Program-made: the position numbers and the translations under genes
DNA from: Halomonas sp. KG2
GTDB lineage: Bacteria > Pseudomonadota > Gammaproteobacteria > Pseudomonadales > Halomonadaceae
Direction of reading: 5' to 3'
Assembly: GCA_030440445.1 (NCBI GenBank)
Contig: CP098528.1
Location: 1,488,001 to 1,552,000 of the forward strand
Length of the DNA stretch: 64,000 nt
Notes under the pieces: model-generated
Databases searched by the model: none
Told to the model about the DNA's origin: nothing
Seen by the model: only the letters and a program-made list of their open reading frames with translations
Shown: one piece after another, positions 51,973 to 61,632 of the stretch
Position numbering within the stretch: position 1 is the stretch's first letter
How the letters are laid out: every line of letters begins with the position of its first letter

Positions 51973-52593
51973 TCAGTGCTGTAAATGCAGGCCACACTCA
52001 CGTTTGTCTTCTACTTTGGTGGGGTCGAAGTAGTCAAAGTTGTTGGGCAGATCGTGTGCCTCAAGATAGTAGTACATATCTTTTGCTGTCCACTGCAGCA
52101 GCGGGGCAATTTTTAATAAGCCATCGCTGTTACGGCTGGCAGGCTGCATTTTAGCCCGCTCTGGGGTGTCCTCTGCCCGTAGGGCGGTGAACCAGACATC
52201 CGGCTGCATTTCCCGCAGGGCACGCTCAAACGGCTCAATCTTTACTTCTTGAGTGAAGGCTGCGTGACGTGGGTCGTCAATGCTGGGCATTGCCCCCTCT
52301 AGTGCTTCACGATGAGCACGGGTTCGCTGCGGAATAAAGCTGACCATGTTTAGGTTCAGCCGCTGGATTAAGGCATCGGCGAATTGGTAAGTAGCCTCAG
52401 TGTTATAGCCACTATCCATCCATACGATAGGGATGTCTGGACGTGCCTGAGTGACCATATGCAGAATTACCGCTTCAAACGGCCGGAAATTGGTCGTGCA
52501 AATAGGACGCTCGCCTTGGCTAAGCGCCCACTTGATAAGGTCTTGGGGATTATTGGCAAAATCACGGTTAATGCTGTCAAGCGCTGAAGACAT
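51973..52593 (-). CDS. cysH: Phosphoadenylyl-sulfate reductase
   Basis: A 206-residue PAPS reductase, which makes sulfite from PAPS using thioredoxin. It ends with KRECGLHLQH, containing the redox Cys typical of the thioredoxin-dependent form, and lacks the extra Cys pair of APS reductases. Other marks are PIVWMDSGYNTEATYQFAD and WFTALRAEDTPERAKM. The N-terminal P-loop reads CTTNFRPFEAVILH, which differs from the usual S-x-G-type motif. The start at 52593 follows AGGAGG; an upstream in-frame ATG at 52608 is less likely. It is convergent with cysB. Confidence 0.88.
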   Translation of the reverse strand: MSSALDSINRDFANNPQDLIKWALSQGERPICTTNFRPFEAVILHMVTQARPDIPIVWMDSGYNTEATYQFADALIQRLNLNMVSFIPQRTRAHREALEGAMPSIDDPRHAAFTQEVKIEPFERALREMQPDVWFTALRAEDTPERAKMQPASRNSDGLLKIAPLLQWTAKDMYYYLEAHDLPNNFDYFDPTKVEDKRECGLHLQH

Positions 52594-52708
52594 GCTGCCT
52601 CCTGTCATAAGGTCGAGTATGACACTAGGCTATCAAAGAGAGGGGGCTTAGCCCCAATACCGTTTGGTTTGGCTTTTATATTCCTTTTTGATTTAAGAAT
52701 TTTGTTAT

Positions 52709-54070
52709 TTATTCCAAAGCGCCGATTAGATGACGGATTTTATCCAGCGTTTCTGTGTACTCCTCGTCTGCTCTAGAGTCGGCGACTAACCCCCCGCCGC
52801 CCCAAACATGTAGCTTGCCTGCATCTGCCACCATGGTGCGTATCGCAATTGATGTGTCCATGCTGCCCCGTTTATCGATGTACCCCAGGCTTCCGCAATA
52901 GACACTGCGTTGGCAAGGCTCCAACTCGTCGATAATTTGCATGGCGCGTATTTTAGGCGCGCCAGTAATAGAGCCGCCAGGAAACGCCGCTGTCAGCAGA
53001 GATAGCGGTGAACGATGTTTGGCGAGCTGACCTTGAACCACGCTTACCAGGTGATGCACGTTGGGATAGCTCTCTAACTGACATAGCTGCGGTACGCGAA
53101 TAGACCCAGGAGCGCATACGCGTCCCAAGTCATTGCGCAGCAAGTCAACAATCATGACATTTTCCGCACGGTCTTTCGTGCTGCTTAATAATTGTTCCGC
53201 TAGGGCGATATCCTCCTCCGGCGACTTACCTCGTGGTCGCGTGCCTTTGATTGGGCGCGTTTCCACTCGCCCGTCTTTACACTGGATAAAGCGTTCTGGG
53301 GAAAGCGAGAGTACCGCTTGGTTTCTTCCCCATGCCATGAAACCTGAGAAGGGCGTCGGTGTTGCCTTGCGAAGGCGTAAATAAGCCTGCCATTCATCGC
53401 CTTCATAGCTCGCTGTAAACCGCTGAGCAAGGTTAATTTGATAGCAGTCGCCTGCGCGAATGTAGTGCTGAACAGTGTTAAAGCGTTCGGTGTAATCTGC
53501 TTGGCTTAGCTCGCCCTGGAAGGGGCTGGTTAAGTGGAAGTCTTTAGCAACACTGGCAGGTGGCTGAGCGAGCCATTTCATGACCTGCTGTTGGCGAGTT
53601 GCTGTTGCAATGAGCCATGTTGCCTGCTTTTCGTGATCAAAGGTAATGCACCAGTCGTAAAGCCCCAAACGTGCCAATGGCAGATTAGTAACACTGGGGT
53701 GGCGGCTGGGAATCGCGAGGTTATTACGTCCTAGATCATAACTCCAATAACCCATCAGGCCGCCTAAAAAAGGCAGCTCGCTGGGGAAATCTGTGCTGGG
53801 TAGCTGTTCAAGCATCCATTGCTGCTGGGCGGTCATATCTCCAGCGAGTGCCGAAGGAAGGTCCAGCTGCGTTGAAGTGAAGTGAGTTTGTCCATCAGGC
53901 ATGACTTCTAGCGTAGCTAACGGATCACTGCTGATAATGTCGTAGCGCCCGTTTGCTGTGGGGCGGCCGCTATCAAGTAATACCGCACCATGACGCTTTC
54001 GCAGGTGAGCAAAGATCTCCAGTGGAGTAGGAGAGTAGGGCAGGGCTTTAATGGTCAACGCCGATGTCAT
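52709..54070 (-). CDS. pabB: Aminodeoxychorismate synthase component I
   Basis: The 453-residue chorismate-using enzyme makes 4-amino-4-deoxychorismate for folate with a glutamine amidotransferase partner; TrpG upstream in this window could serve. PIKGTRPRGKSPEED carries the Lys that marks PabB, where TrpE has Ala. Other motifs are CYQINLAQRFTA, SPERFIQ, RAENVMIVDLLRNDLGRVC, FPGGSITGAPKIRAMQIIDELE and WGGGGLVADSRADEEYTETL. It is a stand-alone gene, divergent from the propionate operon. Confidence 0.92.
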   Translation of the reverse strand: MTSALTIKALPYSPTPLEIFAHLRKRHGAVLLDSGRPTANGRYDIISSDPLATLEVMPDGQTHFTSTQLDLPSALAGDMTAQQQWMLEQLPSTDFPSELPFLGGLMGYWSYDLGRNNLAIPSRHPSVTNLPLARLGLYDWCITFDHEKQATWLIATATRQQQVMKWLAQPPASVAKDFHLTSPFQGELSQADYTERFNTVQHYIRAGDCYQINLAQRFTASYEGDEWQAYLRLRKATPTPFSGFMAWGRNQAVLSLSPERFIQCKDGRVETRPIKGTRPRGKSPEEDIALAEQLLSSTKDRAENVMIVDLLRNDLGRVCAPGSIRVPQLCQLESYPNVHHLVSVVQGQLAKHRSPLSLLTAAFPGGSITGAPKIRAMQIIDELEPCQRSVYCGSLGYIDKRGSMDTSIAIRTMVADAGKLHVWGGGGLVADSRADEEYTETLDKIRHLIGALE

Positions 54071-54262
54071 GGAGCAAACGCCAGGCCAATGGAAGGCAAC
54101 GCATTCTAGAGGTCGTTAATTGATGACACCAGTGCTAACCACTGACGCCTTTCTCACGGTAGATTAAACACGGTTAACGGAAAGAGCATGATTGTTGACA
54201 TTAACCCAAGGATAAATAGCTGGGTTACACGAAAGGTGAATAAAATCGACCATTTTGACTAG

Positions 54263-54319
54263 TTGACGGCACAAATGTGGCGGGCTAAAGTTCTCCTACC
54301 TCATAATTGTCGACAATTA
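54263..54319 (+). promoter_or_regulatory. Promoter and palindromic operator of the prp operon
   Basis: TTGACG (54263-54268) and TAAAGT (54286-54291) are spaced by 17 bases, a good promoter. Directly after the expected start point lies the perfect 16-bp palindrome TAATTGTCGACAATTA (54304-54319), which ends three bases before the ATG of the GntR gene. Its TTGTCGACAA core is the kind of operator bound by FCD-type GntR regulators, so the regulator probably represses its own operon. A weaker copy, with 12 of 16 bases matching, lies at 54189-54204. Confidence 0.65.
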
Positions 54320-54322
54320 GCC

Positions 54323-55066
54323 ATGACCTCACTTGCTACTCTTTCTCGTTCTAAAGCTGATTCGCCCAGTGATCAGACCTCGCCAGAAGTCCGAACGCTG
54401 GCTGAGCGGGTCTTTCACCAGCTTCAAGACGCTATTGTACGTGGAGAGCTGGCGCCGGGCAGCAAAATTACCGAGCCGGGGCTTTCTAAAACGTACGGTA
54501 TCTCTCGCGGTCCGTTGCGTGAAGCCATGCGGCGTTTAGAAGCGCACCGTCTAATTGAACGCGTACCTCACGTTGGCGCTCGCGTCGTCAAACTCTCTAT
54601 GAAAGAGCTGCTTGAGTTGTTTGATGTGCGCGAAGCGCTTGAGAGCATGGCAGCCCGCTTGGCCGCTGAGCATATGTCTGCCGAGGAGATTAAAGGGCTG
54701 CGCGAGGTGTTGGCCCTTCACGAAGGCCAGGCAGATCTCAAGCGTGGCGAAGCTTACTATCAGCGCGAAGGCGATCTTGACTTCCACTATCGCATTGTTC
54801 AAGGCAGCCATAACAAAATGCTGATGAACCTGCTTTGCGACGATCTCTACTACTTAGTGCGTCTTTACCGTACTCAGTTCAGCGCCAGCGGTAAGCGGCC
54901 CCAGCTCGCCTTTGTCGAGCACCACCGCATTGTAGATGCTATTGAAGCCGGAGATGCCGAGCTAGCAGAGTTGCTGATGCGCCGCCACGTTAGCGCTTCC
55001 CGAGCCAACGTCGCCGACCGTTACGCTGCTGTTCTTGAACAACAATCAACGCCATCAGCGGATTAG
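54323..55066 (+). CDS. GntR-family (FCD domain) regulator of propionate catabolism
   Basis: The 247-residue regulator has a winged helix-turn-helix (residues about 20-90: [22 protein letters not shown], then [20 protein letters not shown]) and a C-terminal all-helical FCD ligand domain with [41 protein letters not shown] and [21 protein letters not shown]; the Asp and His residues there usually bind a metal and the ligand. I use the ATG at 54323: the longer frame from 54263 would include the promoter and operator. No standard ribosome binding site precedes the ATG, so translation may start weakly. prpB starts 44 bases after its stop. Confidence 0.87.
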   Translation: MTSLATLSRSKADSPSDQTSPEVRTLAERVFHQLQDAIVRGELAPGSKITEPGLSKTYGISRGPLREAMRRLEAHRLIERVPHVGARVVKLSMKELLELFDVREALESMAARLAAEHMSAEEIKGLREVLALHEGQADLKRGEAYYQREGDLDFHYRIVQGSHNKMLMNLLCDDLYYLVRLYRTQFSASGKRPQLAFVEHHRIVDAIEAGDAELAELLMRRHVSASRANVADRYAAVLEQQSTPSAD

Positions 55067-55109
55067 CTCGTTACGCCTATCCGCCAAGCCTTTTAAAGGA
55101 GCAATGCCA

Positions 55110-56006
55110 ATGTCCAGTTCATCTACTCTCACGCCAGGTGCTCGCTTTCGTGCTGCGCTAGACGCGAACCGCCCTCTACCGATTCTAGGCACGATTAACG
55201 CGTATACCGCGATGATGGCCGAGCGAGTAGGTCACCAAGCGATTTATCTGTCGGGCGGCGGCGTGGCTAACGCGTCTTTTGGCTTGCCGGACTTGGGTAT
55301 GACCAGCATGAACGACGTGGTGGAAGATGCACATCGTATCTGCGGCGCTACTGACCTGCCGCTGCTGGTAGATATCGATACGGGCTGGGGCGGTGCTTTT
55401 AATATTTCACGTACCGTTAAAGAGATGCAGCGCGCAGGCGTTGCTGCCGTTCACCTGGAAGACCAAGTAGCTCAAAAGCGCTGCGGCCACCGCCCGAATA
55501 AAGCCATTGTCTCCCAGCAGGAAATGGTTGACCGCATCAAAGCCGCGGCAGATGCCAAGCTTGATCCCGATTTCTATCTGGTTGCGCGTACCGATGCGTT
55601 CCAGAAAGAGGGCTTAGACGCCGCCATCGAACGTGCTAATGCCTGTGTGGAAGCGGGTGCGGATGCAATCTTCGCCGAAGCCGTGCATACCCTGGATGAT
55701 TATCGTGCGTTCTGTTCGCGCGTGAATGCGCCAATACTGGCCAACATCACTGAGTTTGGCGCAACGCCGCTGTTCTCTCAGCAGGAGCTGGGCGAGGTGG
55801 GCTGTCGCATGGTGCTCTATCCGCTGTCTGCCTTCCGCGCTATGAATGCTGCCGCATTGAAGGTGTATCAGAGCATTTTAGATAACGGTCATCAAAAAGA
55901 GGTGGTCGATACCATGCAGACTCGCGATGAGCTGTACGACTTTTTGAATTATCACGATTTCGAGCAAAAGCTCGACGCGCTATTTGCTGAGCAGAAAGAC
56001 GCTTAA
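55110..56006 (+). CDS. prpB: Methylisocitrate lyase
   Basis: The 298-residue lyase splits 2-methylisocitrate into pyruvate and succinate in the 2-methylcitrate cycle. It shows LYSGGGVAN-like residues, [32 protein letters not shown] (with the Lys-Arg-Cys-Gly-His active loop) and LVARTDAFQ. The ATG at 55110 is 8 bases after AAAGGAG; an ATG two codons earlier is too close to it, and the open frame runs further into the GntR gene. It is the first enzyme gene of the operon. Confidence 0.95.
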   Translation: MSSSSTLTPGARFRAALDANRPLPILGTINAYTAMMAERVGHQAIYLSGGGVANASFGLPDLGMTSMNDVVEDAHRICGATDLPLLVDIDTGWGGAFNISRTVKEMQRAGVAAVHLEDQVAQKRCGHRPNKAIVSQQEMVDRIKAAADAKLDPDFYLVARTDAFQKEGLDAAIERANACVEAGADAIFAEAVHTLDDYRAFCSRVNAPILANITEFGATPLFSQQELGEVGCRMVLYPLSAFRAMNAAALKVYQSILDNGHQKEVVDTMQTRDELYDFLNYHDFEQKLDALFAEQKDA

Positions 56007-56054
56007 TAGCTATCAATACTAAAACATATAAAAAGAGCTAACAGGAGACACGAC

Positions 56055-57182
56055 ATGGCTGATAAACCGCAAAACAGCGCAGGACTCCGTGGTCAAAGCG
56101 CCGGTACTACAGCGCTGTGTACGGTGGGTAAAACGGGTTCCGGATTAACCTACCGTGGTTTTGATATCAAAGAGCTGGCCGAGAAGGCGAAGTTTGAAGA
56201 AGTCGCGTATTTATTACTGAAAGGCAAGCTGCCCAACCAAGCCGAGCTTGATAGCTACATTACCAAGCTGAAGGGGCTGCGTGGCTTACCCGATGCTTTG
56301 AAAACCGTACTGGAGCAAATTCCCAAAGATGCGCACCCGATGGATGTTATGCGCACCGGTACCTCCATGCTGGGTAACCTGGAGACAGAAGAGAGTTTTG
56401 ACCAGCAGCAGGATGTCTCTGATCGGCTGCTAGCGGTACTGCCCTCGATTATTTGCTACTGGTACCGCTTTAGCCATGACGGCGTTCGTATTGATACTGA
56501 AACCGACGATGCCTCGGTAGGTGGTCACTTCTTGCATATGCTGCGTGGCGAGCCCGCTTCTGAGCTGCATGCGCGGGTTATGAACGTATCGCTGATTCTA
56601 TACGCCGAGCATGAGTTCAATGCGTCAACGTTCACGGCGCGGGTTTGCGCCTCGACGCTTTCCGATATGCACTCCTGTGTTACCGGCGCGATTGGTTCGT
56701 TGCGGGGCCCGCTGCATGGCGGTGCTAACGAAGCGGCCATGGCGATGATCGAGAACTGGGCGTCGCCGGAAGAAGCTGAGCGTGAAATGCTCGGTATGCT
56801 TGAGCGCAAAGAGAAGATCATGGGCTTTGGCCATGCCATTTATCGCGAGTCTGACCCGCGTAATGAAATTATCAAAGAGTGGTCGAAGAAGCTTTCTGAA
56901 GACGTTGGCGACAGCGTGCTTTACCCCGTTTCTGTGCGCTGTGAAGAAGTTATGTGGCGCGAGAAGAAGCTTTTCTGCAATGCGGACTTCTTCCATGCCA
57001 GTGCTTACCACTTCATGGATATTCCGACCAAACTGTTCACGCCAATCTTCGTCATGTCCCGTTTAACGGGATGGGCAGCGCATGTGTTTGAGCAGCGCGC
57101 CAATAACCGCATTATTCGCCCCAGCGCCGACTACACTGGTCCTGAGAAGAGCGAGTGGGTGCCCATCGAAGCGCGTGACTAA
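56055..57182 (+). CDS. prpC: 2-methylcitrate synthase
   Basis: The 375-residue enzyme joins propionyl-CoA and oxaloacetate to 2-methylcitrate. It shows the citrate synthase sites: His in LRGPLHGGANEAAMAM, His in IMGFGHAIYRESDPR, and Asp in FCNADFFHASAYHFM, as well as the short form length typical of methylcitrate synthases. GSGLTYRGFDIKELAEKA is near the N-terminus. It lies 48 bases after prpB with AGGAGA before the ATG, and 33 bases before acnD. Confidence 0.94.
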   Translation: MADKPQNSAGLRGQSAGTTALCTVGKTGSGLTYRGFDIKELAEKAKFEEVAYLLLKGKLPNQAELDSYITKLKGLRGLPDALKTVLEQIPKDAHPMDVMRTGTSMLGNLETEESFDQQQDVSDRLLAVLPSIICYWYRFSHDGVRIDTETDDASVGGHFLHMLRGEPASELHARVMNVSLILYAEHEFNASTFTARVCASTLSDMHSCVTGAIGSLRGPLHGGANEAAMAMIENWASPEEAEREMLGMLERKEKIMGFGHAIYRESDPRNEIIKEWSKKLSEDVGDSVLYPVSVRCEEVMWREKKLFCNADFFHASAYHFMDIPTKLFTPIFVMSRLTGWAAHVFEQRANNRIIRPSADYTGPEKSEWVPIEARD

Positions 57183-57215
57183 CCCTTAACGGGCCGTGAT
57201 TAAGTGAGAGGCATT

Positions 57216-59855
57216 ATGAACACGAATTATCGTAAGCCGCTGCCAGGCGTGACGGCAGAGGGTGCTCCGGTAGATTACTTCGACGCGCACCAAGCCGTTG
57301 AAGATATCAAGCCCGGCGCCTACGCGACGCTGCCCTATACGTCCAGAGTGTTGGCTGAGCAGTTGGTACGCCGCTGCGATCCAGCGCTGTTAACCGACGC
57401 ACTGAAACAGCTCATCGAGCGCAAGCAAGATTTGGATTTTCCTTGGTACCCAGCACGCGTTGTGTGCCATGACATCCTGGGGCAGACCGCGTTAGTCGAC
57501 CTTGCTGGCCTAAGGGATGCCATCGCTGAGAAGGGCGGTGATCCGGCTAAAGTGAATCCTGTGGTGCCTACACAGCTGATTGTTGACCACTCATTGGCCG
57601 TTGAACACGCTGGGTTTGAGAAAGATGCGTTCGAAAAAAACCGCCAGGTGGAAGATCGCCGTAACGATGACCGCTTCCATTTCATTAACTGGACCAAAGT
57701 GGCATTTGAGAACGTCGATGTGATTCCTCCGGGCAACGGCATTATGCACCAGATCAATCTGGAAAAAATGTCGCCGGTGGTGCAGTGCCGCCCTGATGAG
57801 CAAGGCGTGCGTATTGCTTACCCAGACACCTGTGTGGGTACCGACAGCCACACGCCGATGGTCGATGCGCTGGGTGTTATTTCCGTTGGTGTGGGTGGTC
57901 TTGAAGCCGAAAGTGTGATGCTGGGCCGTGCTTCGATGATGCGCCTGCCGGATATTGTTGGTGTAGAACTCTCTGGCAAACTGCAGCCAGGCATTACCAG
58001 CACCGATATGGTGTTGGCGATTACCGAGTTTCTACGTAAAGAGCGTGTGGTAGGTGCCTACCTGGAGTTTTACGGAGAAGGTGCCGACGCGTTAACCGTA
58101 GGCGACCGGGCGACCATTTCCAACATGACGCCAGAGTACGGCGCCACGGCGGCGATGTTCTACATCGACAACCAAACCATTGACTACCTCAAGCTCACGG
58201 GCCGTGAGGATGAGCAGGTTGCTCTGGTTGAAGCCTATGCCAAGCACACAGGGCTATGGGCTGATAGTCTAAAAACTGCTGAGTATGAGCGGATACTGCG
58301 CTTTGATCTTTCCAGCGTTAATCGCACCTTGGCAGGGCCTTCCAACCCTCATGCTCATTTGCCCACCTCGGAGCTGGCCCAGCGTGGGATCGCGATCGAC
58401 TTGGATAAAGCAAGGGCTGACGAGCAAGCGGGTAGAATGCCGGATGGTGCGGTGATTATCGCCGCGATTACCAGCTGTACGAATACCTCTAACCCGCGCA
58501 ATATGGTGGCAGCTGGCTTAATTGCTCGTAATGCTAACCGCTTAGGGTTAACTCGCAAACCATGGGTTAAGTCGTCGCTGGCGCCGGGGTCGAAAACCGT
58601 CAAGATGTATCTGGAAGAAGCCAAGCTGATGGATGAGTTGGAAACACTTGGCTTTGGTGTCGTGGCGTACGCCTGTACGACCTGTAACGGCATGTCCGGG
58701 GCGTTAGATCCGGTCATCCAGAAAGAAATTATCGACCGTGATCTATACGCCACGGCGGTACTTTCCGGTAACCGTAACTTTGACGGGCGCATTCACCCCT
58801 ATGCAAAGCAGGCATTTCTGGCATCGCCGCCCTTAGTGGTTGCCTACGCAATTGCTGGCACGATTCGCTTTGATATTGAGAAAGACGTACTGGGCACCGA
58901 CCATGATGGAAACCCAGTTACGCTAAAAGATATCTGGCCCGACGATAGCGAAATCGATGCGATTGTGAAGGCCTCTGTGAAGCCGGAGCAGTTCCGTCAG
59001 ACTTATATCCCGATGTTTGACCTCGACAAGAGCGCGCGCGTTCAGGTCAGCCCGCTTTACGAGTGGCGGCCTCAGAGCACCTATATTCGCCGGCCTCCCT
59101 ACTGGGAAGGCAATATGGCTGCCGAACGTGGTTTGAAAGGTATGCGTCCGTTGGCGATTTTGCCGGACAATATCACCACCGACCATTTGTCGCCTTCTAA
59201 TGCGATTATGCTGGACAGCGCGGCAGGTGAGTATCTGCACAAGATGGGCCTGCCTGAGGAAGACTTTAACTCCTACGCGACCCACCGTGGCGATCATTTA
59301 ACTGCCCAGCGGGCGACTTTGGCGAACCCTAAGCTGTTTAATGAAATGGTCCACGACGAGCAGGGCAAAGTGCTGCAGGGGTCGTTGGCACGTGTTGAGC
59401 CAGAAGGCACCGTGACGCGGATGTGGGAAGCCATTGAAACGTATATGGCACGTAAACAGCCGCTAATTATTATTGCCGGTGCGGATTATGGCCAGGGTTC
59501 TTCGCGTGACTGGGCGGCGAAAGGTGTTGCGCTAGCGGGTGTTGAAGCCATTGTGGCCGAAGGCTTTGAGCGTATTCACCGGACCAATTTAATTGGTATG
59601 GGCGTGATGCCGCTGCAGTTTGAAGAGGGCACCACACGTAAAACCTTGGCGCTGGACGGTACGGAAGTCTTCGACGTAGAAGGCACTCCTCAGCCCCGAG
59701 CCACGCTGACGCTGGTTATTCATCGTCAAAGTGGTACCACTGAATGCGTGCCGGTGGTCTGCCGTATTGATACCGCCGAAGAGGTCACGATTTACTCTGC
59801 CGGTGGGGTCTTGCAGCGTTTCGCTCAGGACTTTCTTGAGTCCACCACGGCGTAG
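57216..59855 (+). CDS. acnD: 2-methylcitrate dehydratase AcnD (Fe-S)
   Basis: The 879-residue aconitase-like protein dehydrates 2-methylcitrate together with PrpF. The Cys ligands of the 4Fe-4S cluster lie in TSCTNTSNPRN and VAYACTTCNGMSG. Other marks are DTCVGTDSHTPMVDALGVIS, GSKTVKMYLEEAKLMDELE, and the C-terminal swivel domain with ADYGQGSSRDWAAKGVALAG. The ATG at 57216 follows GAGAGG by 5 bases; an in-frame GTG four codons earlier is less likely. A strong terminator follows its stop, before prpF. Confidence 0.95.
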   Translation: MNTNYRKPLPGVTAEGAPVDYFDAHQAVEDIKPGAYATLPYTSRVLAEQLVRRCDPALLTDALKQLIERKQDLDFPWYPARVVCHDILGQTALVDLAGLRDAIAEKGGDPAKVNPVVPTQLIVDHSLAVEHAGFEKDAFEKNRQVEDRRNDDRFHFINWTKVAFENVDVIPPGNGIMHQINLEKMSPVVQCRPDEQGVRIAYPDTCVGTDSHTPMVDALGVISVGVGGLEAESVMLGRASMMRLPDIVGVELSGKLQPGITSTDMVLAITEFLRKERVVGAYLEFYGEGADALTVGDRATISNMTPEYGATAAMFYIDNQTIDYLKLTGREDEQVALVEAYAKHTGLWADSLKTAEYERILRFDLSSVNRTLAGPSNPHAHLPTSELAQRGIAIDLDKARADEQAGRMPDGAVIIAAITSCTNTSNPRNMVAAGLIARNANRLGLTRKPWVKSSLAPGSKTVKMYLEEAKLMDELETLGFGVVAYACTTCNGMSGALDPVIQKEIIDRDLYATAVLSGNRNFDGRIHPYAKQAFLASPPLVVAYAIAGTIRFDIEKDVLGTDHDGNPVTLKDIWPDDSEIDAIVKASVKPEQFRQTYIPMFDLDKSARVQVSPLYEWRPQSTYIRRPPYWEGNMAAERGLKGMRPLAILPDNITTDHLSPSNAIMLDSAAGEYLHKMGLPEEDFNSYATHRGDHLTAQRATLANPKLFNEMVHDEQGKVLQGSLARVEPEGTVTRMWEAIETYMARKQPLIIIAGADYGQGSSRDWAAKGVALAGVEAIVAEGFERIHRTNLIGMGVMPLQFEEGTTRKTLALDGTEVFDVEGTPQPRATLTLVIHRQSGTTECVPVVCRIDTAEEVTIYSAGGVLQRFAQDFLESTTA

Positions 59856-59893
59856 CCAAATTGGCGTGTAACGCAGCGCCAAGGCGATTAATG

Positions 59894-59927
59894 AAAGAGC
59901 CCGTCGTTAAGCGCCGGGCTCTTTTTT
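59894..59927 (+). terminator. Rho-independent terminator after acnD
   Basis: A perfect 10-bp stem (AAAGAGCCCG / CGGGCTCTTT) with an 11-base loop ends in a run of T residues. It begins 39 bases after the acnD stop. It should reduce or stop transcription into prpF. Confidence 0.88.
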
Positions 59928-60015
59928 CGGCATGCGATTAGTGAACATAGTTATTGATAATCGACATTGAAAGTGTTCAGGCATCGTCATTGAAAATGGT
60001 TAGGGAGCGTTATTT

Positions 60016-61194
60016 ATGTCTCATGTTGGACAAATTAGTATTCCTGCGACGTATATGCGCGGTGGCACCAGTAAGGGGGTGTTTTTCACCTTGGACAACT
60101 TGCCCGAGGCGGCGAGAGTGCCGGGAGAGGCGCGAGATAAGCTGCTGATGAGGGTGATTGGTAGCCCAGACCCCTATGAAAAGCAGATCGATGGGATGGG
60201 AGGGGCAACCTCAAGTACCAGTAAAACAGTGATTCTTTCCAAGAGTGAGTCGCCAGATCACGACGTGGACTACCTGTTTGGCCAGGTTTCAATTGATAAG
60301 CCGTTTGTGGATTGGAGCGGCAACTGCGGCAACTTATCGGCAGCAGTAGGTCCTTATGCGATTGCTAATGGGTTAGTTGACCCCGCCAAAATACCGCAAA
60401 ACGGTGTCGCTGAAGTACGTATTTGGCAGGTCAATATCAGTAAAACCATTGTCTCTCAAGTGCCTATTGTTAATGGACAGGTGCAGGAGACAGGCGATTT
60501 TGAACTAGATGGTGTGACCTTTCCTGCCGCTGAGATTCCTGTGGCCTTTATGGATCCTGCGGATGGTGAGGGGGCAATTTTCCCAACCGGGAACTTGGTT
60601 GATGACTTGGAAGTGCCCGGGGTTGGCGTTTTAAAAGCGACGCTGATTAATGCGGGTATTCCCACCGTATTTGTTAACGCCCAGGACATAGGCTATACCG
60701 GTTGCGAGCTGCAGGAAGCGATTAACAGCGATGCCAAAGCACTCGCCATGTTCGAGACCATTCGTGCCCATGCTGCGGTGCGGATGGGGTTGATTAAGCA
60801 TGTTGATGAAGCGGCCGGCCGACAGCACACGCCGAAGGTGGCTTTCGTTGCCCCGCCAGCCAGCTATACGGCGTCCAGTGGTAAAGCGGTGAGTGCGGAA
60901 AACATCGATCTTGTGGTAAGGGCGCTTTCCATGGGTAAACTGCACCACGCAATGATGGGTACCGCAGCGGTTGCTATCGGCGCGGCAGCCGCTATTCAAG
61001 GCACGCTAGTAAATTTAGCCGCAGGTGGTGAGGAGCGTGAAGCGGTGACCTTCGGGCATCCTTCTGGCTCGTTGCGGGTAGGTGCAAAAGCCAGCCTGAC
61101 TGATGGGCGCTGGCAGATTGATCAAGCTGTCATGAGCCGTAGCGCGCGGGTGTTAATGGAAGGTTGTGTACGCATACCCGGTGATAGCTTTTAA
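60016..61194 (+). CDS. prpF: AcnD-accessory protein PrpF
   Basis: The 392-residue protein belongs to the PrpF family, with a diaminopimelate epimerase-like fold. It contains ATYMRGGTSKGVFF at the N-terminus, GMGGATSSTSKTVILS, VDWSGNCGNLSAAVGPYA (with the Cys of the family) and MGKLHHAMMGTAAVAIGAAAAI. PrpF isomerises the product of AcnD (trans to cis aconitate type), which explains the absence of prpD. The gene is separated from acnD by a terminator and has its own AGGGAG ribosome binding site. Confidence 0.94.
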   Translation: MSHVGQISIPATYMRGGTSKGVFFTLDNLPEAARVPGEARDKLLMRVIGSPDPYEKQIDGMGGATSSTSKTVILSKSESPDHDVDYLFGQVSIDKPFVDWSGNCGNLSAAVGPYAIANGLVDPAKIPQNGVAEVRIWQVNISKTIVSQVPIVNGQVQETGDFELDGVTFPAAEIPVAFMDPADGEGAIFPTGNLVDDLEVPGVGVLKATLINAGIPTVFVNAQDIGYTGCELQEAINSDAKALAMFETIRAHAAVRMGLIKHVDEAAGRQHTPKVAFVAPPASYTASSGKAVSAENIDLVVRALSMGKLHHAMMGTAAVAIGAAAAIQGTLVNLAAGGEEREAVTFGHPSGSLRVGAKASLTDGRWQIDQAVMSRSARVLMEGCVRIPGDSF

Positions 61195-61267
61195 AGAGTA
61201 TTCGCGTGGGCTTTCAAGAATGTTTGAGGGGGTGGCTTTTAAGCAGCATTTGACTAGGTGACGCCTT

Positions 61268-61299
61268 GCCGCCGTTTTGGGAATGCCCTAAACGGCGGC
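61268..61299. terminator. Hairpin after prpF
   Basis: A 14-bp stem with one mismatch (GCCGCCGTTTTGGG / CCCTAAACGGCGGC) and a four-base loop lies between prpF and the convergent comEA-like gene. It has no T run on either side, so its role as a terminator is uncertain. Confidence 0.45.
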
Positions 61300-61347
61300 T
61301 TCAGCCTAGAGTGATGTGAGTTTTATACTTATCTTTGCTTTAGCGGT

Positions 61348-61632
61348 TTACTCTTCAATCGCTACTTGATCGCGCATACGATCAACAGTGGCGGGGCCAA
61401 TGCCGCTAACGCGGGTGAGGTCATCTACATTAGCAAATACGCCATTATTTTCGCGCTCTTCTATAATCGCGGCCGCACGGCTGGGTCCAATGCCAGGTAA
61501 CTCGGCAAGCAGCTCGGCATCCGCTGTGTTCACATTAATAGGCGCGATGTCTTGTGCCAATGCAAGGCCCGAAACCCCTAAGCTTAGGCTCAATAGCAGT
61601 GCAGCCAATAGTCCTTTTAGCGCTGTTTTCAT
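61348..61632 (-). CDS. ComEA-type helix-hairpin-helix DNA-binding protein
   Basis: The 94-residue protein has a signal peptide (about 1-25, with LALAQ at the end) and two helix-hairpin-helix motifs, INVNTADAELLAELPGIGPSRAAAIIEE and a second one with LTRVSGIGPATVDRM. Such small ComEA-like proteins bind DNA in the periplasm and may help take up DNA; no other competence genes are near. The open frame extends to 61722, but the ATG at 61632 follows GAGG by 9 bases and begins a clear signal peptide. Confidence 0.9.
   Translation of the reverse strand: MKTALKGLLAALLLSLSLGVSGLALAQDIAPINVNTADAELLAELPGIGPSRAAAIIEERENNGVFANVDDLTRVSGIGPATVDRMRDQVAIEE

Noticed and set aside
52709..54070. TrpE (anthranilate synthase component I)
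   Set aside because: The sequence has PIKGT, with the Lys typical of PabB, where TrpE carries PIAGT.
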